From the NCBI RefSeq assembly GCF_003367355.1, contig NZ_CP031413.1, forward strand, positions 3,092,620 through 3,156,619: a stretch of 64,000 bases of DNA, given 5' to 3'. Position numbers and translations under genes: made by a program. The stretch is from Lysobacter sp. TY2-98 (GTDB lineage: Bacteria > Pseudomonadota > Gammaproteobacteria > Xanthomonadales > Xanthomonadaceae). This document shows positions 57,564-64,000 of the stretch, piece after piece; within the stretch, counting starts at the first letter, position 1; each line of letters starts with the position of its first letter. Under the pieces are notes generated by a model. It saw only the letters and a list, made by a program, of their open reading frames with translations, did not search any database and was not told the origin of the DNA.

Positions 57564-58358
57564 ATGCCGCTGGAGTGGCTGCTGTTCCTTGCGCTGGGCG
57601 TCGTCGCCGGCGTGCTTGCGGGATTGCTCGGCGTCGGTGGCGGGCTGGTATTGGTCGCTTCGCTGGCATGGCTGTTGCCGCAACTCGGCATCCCCGAACA
57701 GTTCGCGATGCAGGCGGCGCTCGCGAGTTCGCTGGCGAGCATCGTGCTGACCGCTGCGGCGTCGGCCCGTGCGCACGCGCGGCGCGGTGCGGTGCTGTGG
57801 CCGACGGCGGCGTGGATGGTGCCGGGGTTGTTGCTCGGCGGCGCACTGGGCAGCGGCATCGCCGTGCAGATCCCGGGCGACGTGCTGCGCGCCGGCGTGG
57901 CGGTGTACTGCCTGCTGGCCGCGGCGCAACTGACGTTCGCGAAGTCGCGTGCCGTGGCCTCCGATGTCGTGCCGCGCGGGCCGTTGATGACGGTCGCCGG
58001 TGCCGTGATCGGAATGGTTTCGGCGCTGGTCGGCATCGGCGGCGGAAGCATGACGGTGCCGCTGCTGGTCGCCCGTGGCGTGGCGCCCGTGCGGGCGGTG
58101 GGGACCTCGTCGGCGTGCGGCGTCGCGATCGGCTTGGGGAGTGCGCTGGGCTACATGCTGCACCGGCCGCCGGGCGGGCTCGCCGAGTACGCGGTCGGCT
58201 ACGTCTACCTGCCGGCCGCCCTGGGCGTGGCGGCGGCGTCGGTGCTGGCGGCGCCGTGGGGAACGCGGCTCGCCCACCGCATCAGCGGGCCGCAACTCAA
58301 GCGGGTGTTCGCCCTGTTCCTGGTCGCGGTGGCCGCCTCGCTCGTGGTCACGCGTTGA
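57564..58358 (+). CDS. TauE/SafE-family membrane permease
   Basis: 264 residues with about eight hydrophobic segments and the internal repeat typical of the family (GLLGVGGGLVLV near 21 and ALVGIGGGSMTVP near 157). Members export sulfite, sulfonates or organic anions. In a genome with a Soe-like operon a link to sulfur oxyanions is tempting but is only inference, since the genes are 34 kb apart. ATG 57564 has CGGAG upstream. Confidence 0.9.
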   Translation: MPLEWLLFLALGVVAGVLAGLLGVGGGLVLVASLAWLLPQLGIPEQFAMQAALASSLASIVLTAAASARAHARRGAVLWPTAAWMVPGLLLGGALGSGIAVQIPGDVLRAGVAVYCLLAAAQLTFAKSRAVASDVVPRGPLMTVAGAVIGMVSALVGIGGGSMTVPLLVARGVAPVRAVGTSSACGVAIGLGSALGYMLHRPPGGLAEYAVGYVYLPAALGVAAASVLAAPWGTRLAHRISGPQLKRVFALFLVAVAASLVVTR

Positions 58359-58423
58359 CTCGCCGCTTATCGGCCCAACGCACCGATCCTGAAGTCCGGC
58401 GCTTGTTCAGGGTTCACGAAACC

Positions 58424-58453
58424 TTTACAAACACATGACGCCGTAGGAATAAC
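58424..58453 (+). promoter_or_regulatory. Possible promoter of the second TonB receptor
   Basis: TTTACA (58424-58429, 5 of 6 to the -35 consensus), 18-base spacer, AATAAC (58448-58453, 4 of 6 to the -10 consensus). This is the most AT-rich stretch of the gap before the ATG at 58504. Confidence 0.45.
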
Positions 58454-58503
58454 CGCGGCGGGGCCCTGCTTTTCTTGTGCATTTCTTACGGAGAGAGAGA
58501 TCG

Positions 58504-61410
58504 ATGAAAGCGTTGCGACGTCATTCCCTGGCGAAAGCCATCCAGCTGTCCTTCCTCGTCGCGCTGCCCGGCCTCGCCGCCGCACAGACCGCGACGCCCA
58601 CGACTCCCGCACCTGAGGAAAAGGCGCGCCAGCTCGACACGGTGACCATCACCGGCTCGCGCATCCGCCAGACCGAAAAGGTCACCAGCCAGCCGGTCGC
58701 GGTCATCACGCGCCAGCAGATCGATCAGAGCGGCGCGACCAGCGTCGGCGACTTCCTGCAGACGCTGACGGCTAGCGGCAAGGCGCTCAACGCCAAGTTC
58801 AACTCCTCGGGCAACTTCGGTTACCCGGCCAGCGGCGGCGGCATCGGCGCCGGTTCGGCGCAGGTCGACCTGCGCAACCTCGGCAGCCAGCGCGTGCTGG
58901 TGCTGGTCGACGGCATCCGCTGGGTCAATGAATCCTCCGCCTCGGGCGTGAGCGGTTCGGCCGACCTCAACACCATCCCGCTGGCGATCGTCGAGCGCAT
59001 CGAAGTGCTGGAAGACGGCGCGTCGGCGATCTACGGCTCCGACGCGATCGCGGGCGTGGTCAACATCATCACCAAGAAGAAGTTCGACGGGGTGATGGGT
59101 CACGTCAAGTACGGCAGCTACGGCCACGGCGGCGACGACACCGAAGCCGACGTCACCATCGGTGGCAGCAGCGACAAGTTCATGGGCGTGCTGAGCGCGT
59201 CCTACGTCGAACAGAAGGGCATCAGCTCGTCGGAGTGGGACCAGTCCTCGTTCCCGGTGCCGGGCGCTGGCCTGTCCGCGGGCAGCTCGGCCACGCCGCA
59301 GGGCCGCTTCACGTTCTGTGATCCGCGCATCGCGACGCCGGGTACGCCGGGCCACTGCGACGCCGCCGGTGACGACTGGTTCGACATCACGCTCAACAAC
59401 GGCGCGCTGCCGAACTACAACGCCGGCAACCCGACCACGGCGCCGGGCACGTACCACAACTTCAGTGGTGCGGACCGCTTCAACTTCGCGCCGTACAACC
59501 TGATCCTGACGCCGTCCAAGCGCAAGTCGATCTTCGGCAGCGCGCGCTACGACATCAACGATTCGGTGTCGTTCCATGCGAAGGCGCTGTACAACAACCG
59601 CGAATCCGACAACCAGGCCGCGCCGGAACCGATCTTCGTCGGTCCGTTCGCCGGCACCGGCGGCATCGCCGACACGATCATCATCGCGGCCAACAACCCG
59701 TACAACCCGACGGGCATCAACCTTGATCCGGCGACGAACTTCGGTTGGGTGACCAAGCGTCCGCTCGAACTCGGGCCGCGCCTGTTCCATCAGGACGTCG
59801 ATACCTGGTACGTCGGCCTCGGCTTCGACGGCGGCTTCCAGGCCGGCACGCACAACTTCAACTGGAACGTCGACTACGCGCATTCGGAAAACAAGGCGCA
59901 GCAGCAGTTCCGCAACGGCTTCAACGTCGCCAAGCTCAAGCTCGCGCTGGGTGACGTGAACGTATGTAACGCCGTGCCCGGCTGCGTCCCGCTCGACCTG
60001 TTCGGCGGCCAGACGCGTCCGATGACGCAGGCGATGCTGAACTACATCACCACCGATCAGCGTGACTCGAGCAAGCAGGTCCTCGACCTGATCAGCGCGA
60101 ACATCACCGGCGACCTGTGGCAGATCGACGATCGCAATGCCGGCTTCGCGGTGGGCGTCGAGCACCGCAAGTACGAGGGCGACTTCAACCCGGATCCGCT
60201 GCGTCAGAGCGGCGAGTCGCAGGACTCGTTCGCGTCGCCGATCTCGGCCGACTACAAGGTCAACGAGATCTACGGCGAGTTGAGCGTGCCGTGGGCGCAG
60301 AGCTTCAGCACCGATCTCGCGCTGCGTTACTCGGATTACTCGACCTTCGGCGGCGCGACCACCGGCAAGCTCGGCTTCAAGTGGCAGCCGATCCAGGACC
60401 TCGTCGTCCGCGGCACGTACTCGACCGGTTTCCGCGCACCGAACCTGGGTGAGCTGTACGGCTTGACGCAGTTCGGCGCCACGCTGGTCGACCCCTGCGG
60501 CCCGACCGGCAACCCGGGCGGCGATCCGCAGTACCGCGCAGCGTGTACGGCGGCCGGCGTCTCGCCGTCGTTCGAACAGGCGAATACGCAGATCACCACG
60601 TTCACGGGTGGTAATCCCGACCTGCAGCCGGAGAAGTCGAAGAACTACAACCTGGGCTTCGTGTGGGCGCCCGCGTTCGCGAGTTCGTGGTCGTCGCGCT
60701 TCGACGTCGAGTCGAGCTACTTCCACTACAAGGTCACCGACGCGATCCAGGCGCCCGACATCCAGGCCCTGCTCAACGGTTGCTATGACGGCTCGATCAG
60801 CGGCACGCCGTGTTCGGGCTTCACCCGCGGCGCGGGCGGCAACCTCAATCCGCCGACCGACTTCCTCGACAACCTCGGCACCATCACCACCAGCGGCATC
60901 GACCTGAAGGCCAACTGGGTCGGTCATGACATGAGCTGGGGTACGCCGAGCATCTCGCTGCAGGCCACCCACACGATCGGCTTCAGCGCGGTCGACAAGG
61001 ACGGCAACAAGACGCAGCAGCAGGTCGGCATCGAGGTCAACGACAGCGCGATCCCGTCGTGGCAGGCCAACACCCAGTTCGGCTGGAAGATGGGCGACTG
61101 GGACGCCAACTGGGCGGTTCGCTACATCAGCGACGTCGAGGAGGCCTGCGCCAATGCCGCCAAGACCCCGGCCTCGGGTTGCCCGAGCAGCGCGGGCTTC
61201 AACCACCTCGGTGCGACCACGTATCACGACGTCCAGGTGGCCTGGAACCGTGCGTTCGGCGCCGACGGCCTGAAGCTCACGTTCGGCGTGAACAACCTGT
61301 TCGGCAAGGACGCGCCGATCTGCGTGACCTGCTCGCTGAACGGCTACGACGCCGGTACCTACGACCTGCCGTGGCGCTTCTGGTACTTCGACATCGCGTA
61401 CAAGTTCTGA
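58504..61410 (+). CDS. TonB-dependent receptor
   Basis: 968 residues, signal peptide [20 protein letters not shown] to about residue 27 (LAAA before QTA). Plug domain (~40-185) with [33 protein letters not shown] and [17 protein letters not shown] block. A large beta-barrel follows; end sequence [12 protein letters not shown] fits outer-membrane assembly. Several loop cysteine pairs ([35 protein letters not shown]) may be disulfides. Long extracellular loops suggest an oligosaccharide or peptide ligand, unknown. Strong ribosome site GGAGAGAG before ATG 58504. Ends at a strong terminator. Confidence 0.96.
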   Translation: MKALRRHSLAKAIQLSFLVALPGLAAAQTATPTTPAPEEKARQLDTVTITGSRIRQTEKVTSQPVAVITRQQIDQSGATSVGDFLQTLTASGKALNAKFNSSGNFGYPASGGGIGAGSAQVDLRNLGSQRVLVLVDGIRWVNESSASGVSGSADLNTIPLAIVERIEVLEDGASAIYGSDAIAGVVNIITKKKFDGVMGHVKYGSYGHGGDDTEADVTIGGSSDKFMGVLSASYVEQKGISSSEWDQSSFPVPGAGLSAGSSATPQGRFTFCDPRIATPGTPGHCDAAGDDWFDITLNNGALPNYNAGNPTTAPGTYHNFSGADRFNFAPYNLILTPSKRKSIFGSARYDINDSVSFHAKALYNNRESDNQAAPEPIFVGPFAGTGGIADTIIIAANNPYNPTGINLDPATNFGWVTKRPLELGPRLFHQDVDTWYVGLGFDGGFQAGTHNFNWNVDYAHSENKAQQQFRNGFNVAKLKLALGDVNVCNAVPGCVPLDLFGGQTRPMTQAMLNYITTDQRDSSKQVLDLISANITGDLWQIDDRNAGFAVGVEHRKYEGDFNPDPLRQSGESQDSFASPISADYKVNEIYGELSVPWAQSFSTDLALRYSDYSTFGGATTGKLGFKWQPIQDLVVRGTYSTGFRAPNLGELYGLTQFGATLVDPCGPTGNPGGDPQYRAACTAAGVSPSFEQANTQITTFTGGNPDLQPEKSKNYNLGFVWAPAFASSWSSRFDVESSYFHYKVTDAIQAPDIQALLNGCYDGSISGTPCSGFTRGAGGNLNPPTDFLDNLGTITTSGIDLKANWVGHDMSWGTPSISLQATHTIGFSAVDKDGNKTQQQVGIEVNDSAIPSWQANTQFGWKMGDWDANWAVRYISDVEEACANAAKTPASGCPSSAGFNHLGATTYHDVQVAWNRAFGADGLKLTFGVNNLFGKDAPICVTCSLNGYDAGTYDLPWRFWYFDIAYKF

Positions 61411-61439
61411 TCGACCGGGGCTCACGCCCCGCGGCATCG

Positions 61440-61473
61440 ACGGCCGGTGGTTCGCCACCGGCCGTTTTTTTTT
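61440..61473 (+). terminator. Strong terminator of the second TonB receptor gene
   Basis: ACGGCCGGTGG (61440-61450), UUCG tetraloop, CCACCGGCCGT (61455-61465), nine U residues. A smaller stem (CGGGG/CCCCG, 61416-61431) precedes it. Confidence 0.97.
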
Positions 61474-61538
61474 GCCCCTCACACGGTCGCTTGACGGGCC
61501 CGGTACCATCGCGGGCCCTCCTCCGTGGCCGCTTTTCC

Positions 61539-63340
<1,802 letters not shown>

Positions 63341-63344
<4 letters not shown>

Positions 63345-63784
63345 ACAAGCTCCGCACCATCCTGCTCGCCGAAGACAGTCCCGCGGACGCCGAAATGGCG
63401 CTCGACGCGCTGCGCGAGGCCAACCTCGCCAACCCGATCGTGCACGTCGAAGATGGCGTCGAAGTTCTCGACTACCTGTACCGCCGCGGTGCGTACGCCG
63501 GTCGCCCGGACGATTGCCCGTCCGTGCTGCTGCTCGACATCAAGATGCCGCGCATGGATGGCCTCGAGGTGTTGCGCACGCTTCGCGAGGACGACAAGTT
63601 CAAGCACCTGCCGGTCGTGATCCTGTCCTCGTCGCGCGAGGAGAACGACCTGGCGCGCAGCTGGAATCTCGGCGTCAACGCGTACGTGGTGAAGCCGGTC
63701 GACGTCGAACAGTTCTTCATCGCGGTGCGCACGCTCGGCCAGTTCTGGGGCGTGTTCAACGAAGCACCGGAAGACAAGCGCTGA
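63341..63784 (+). CDS. Single-domain response regulator (Rcp1-like)
   Basis: 147 residues: only a receiver domain with ED at 11-12, phospho-acceptor D66 in LLLDIKMPRMDG and conserved lysine in VVKPVD (~118). No output domain, so it works by protein contact or phosphorelay. Typical of Rcp1-like regulators next to a kinase. ATG 63341 overlaps the kinase stop. It likely receives phosphate from the upstream kinase. Confidence 0.93.
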
Positions 63785-63785
63785 G

Positions 63786-64000
63786 ATGGATCGCGCGCTG
63801 CGCATCCTGTGGGTGGAGGACTCGGCGGCCGACGCCGAGCTCTTCGCCTCGCTTCTCGAAGACGAAGGCGTCGCGCACGCGTACGAGCGGGTGGAGGACG
63901 AAGCCGGCCTGCGCGAGGCGCTGGCGGTGTCACAGCCGGACCTGGTGATCTCCGACTCCGACCTGCCCGGATTCTCCGGGGAACACGCGCTGCGCATCGT
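63786..64000 (+). CDS. Receiver-domain protein, cut by the window end
   Basis: 72 residues of a receiver domain seen: RILWVEDSAADAELFASLLE, phospho-acceptor D57 in LVISDSDLPG. The ATG at 63786 is 2 bases behind the previous stop. Output domain not visible; in similar clusters the next protein is often a hybrid kinase or a GGDEF/EAL or PAS protein, but this cannot be decided here. Confidence 0.85.
   Translation, partial: MDRALRILWVEDSAADAELFASLLEDEGVAHAYERVEDEAGLREALAVSQPDLVISDSDLPGFSGEHALRI

Noticed and set aside
57564..58358. TauE/SafE permease as part of the Soe-like sulfur pathway
   Set aside because: 34 kb away with no shared regulation visible; family also transports other anions.
58486..61509. 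1007-codon open frame opposite the second TonB receptor
   Set aside because: Antisense shadow of a confident gene; Arg/Val/Ala-rich composition typical of GC-rich frames and no start context.

Overview
The window is very GC-rich and gene-dense, with start codons often overlapping the previous stop (ATGA, GTGA, TGATG). Its content suggests a gammaproteobacterium of the Lysobacter/Xanthomonas group (Xanthomonadaceae). The signs are HslV with an N-terminal extension before the catalytic threonine, the order lptM-dapF-DUF484-xerC-hslVU, mreBCD-mrdA-mrdB as one run, algR beside hemC, two large TonB-dependent receptors and many secreted peptidases. The assignment is inference from gene content; there is no rRNA or tRNA in the window.

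Layout. 1-5.5 kb: the C-terminal half of a UvrA-type ATPase, a pair of overlapping small unknown genes, a histidine phosphatase, an exported M61-like peptidase and a nitronate monooxygenase. 5.5-11.2 kb: katG with a strong OxyR-type operator far upstream, then two converging EAL phosphodiesterase genes (one membrane-bound CSS-EAL, one cytosolic GAF-EAL). 11.2-14.3 kb: a structured non-coding stretch and a secreted PHP-like protein with two nearly identical Ig repeats. 14.4-17.6 kb: a cysteine-rich copper-storage-type protein, an esterase, a LytTR regulator (AlgR type), a small coupled membrane protein and hemC. 18-24.2 kb: a molybdenum iron-sulfur oxidoreductase operon resembling cytoplasm-facing sulfite dehydrogenase SoeABC, with an extra 70-residue membrane protein, divergent from a WYL-domain regulator. 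24.3-29.1 kb: two exported S9 oligopeptidases in a row. 29.8-34.5 kb: lptM, dapF, DUF484, xerC, then hslV-hslU behind a sigma-32-like promoter. 34.5-37.7 kb: a secreted HExxH protein, an AraC regulator, a DUF6328-like membrane protein and ubiE. 37.8-44.8 kb: a DUF5916 outer-membrane protein carrying a CxxCH motif, an M1 aminopeptidase lipoprotein, three small secreted proteins and a PfkB-family kinase. 45-51.1 kb: the rod-shape operon mreB-mreC-mreD-mrdA-mrdB. 51.2-61.4 kb: two TonB-dependent receptors flanking cca, a PH-domain protein, a soluble lytic transglycosylase and a TauE/SafE permease. 61.5-64 kb: a membrane histidine kinase with two response regulators, the last one cut by the window end.

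How the genes fit together. Much of the window is housekeeping: cell shape and wall turnover, chromosome dimer resolution, heat-shock proteolysis, tRNA CCA addition, heme, ubiquinone/menaquinone and lysine/diaminopimelate synthesis. On top lie the marks of a protein-degrading, nutrient-scavenging lifestyle (M61, S9A, S9 oligopeptidase B type, M1, TonB receptors) and of signalling (two c-di-GMP phosphodiesterases, AlgR-type regulator, kinase/receiver cluster).

No clearly new multi-gene defence or mobile system was seen. The best leads are the three-hairpin region at 11343-11440, the extra small subunit in the Soe-like operon, the CxxCH motif in the DUF5916 protein, and two well-formed regulatory sites (OxyR at 7941-7977, sigma-32 at 32479-32507). 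All functional names rest on motif reading by eye; no database search was run.
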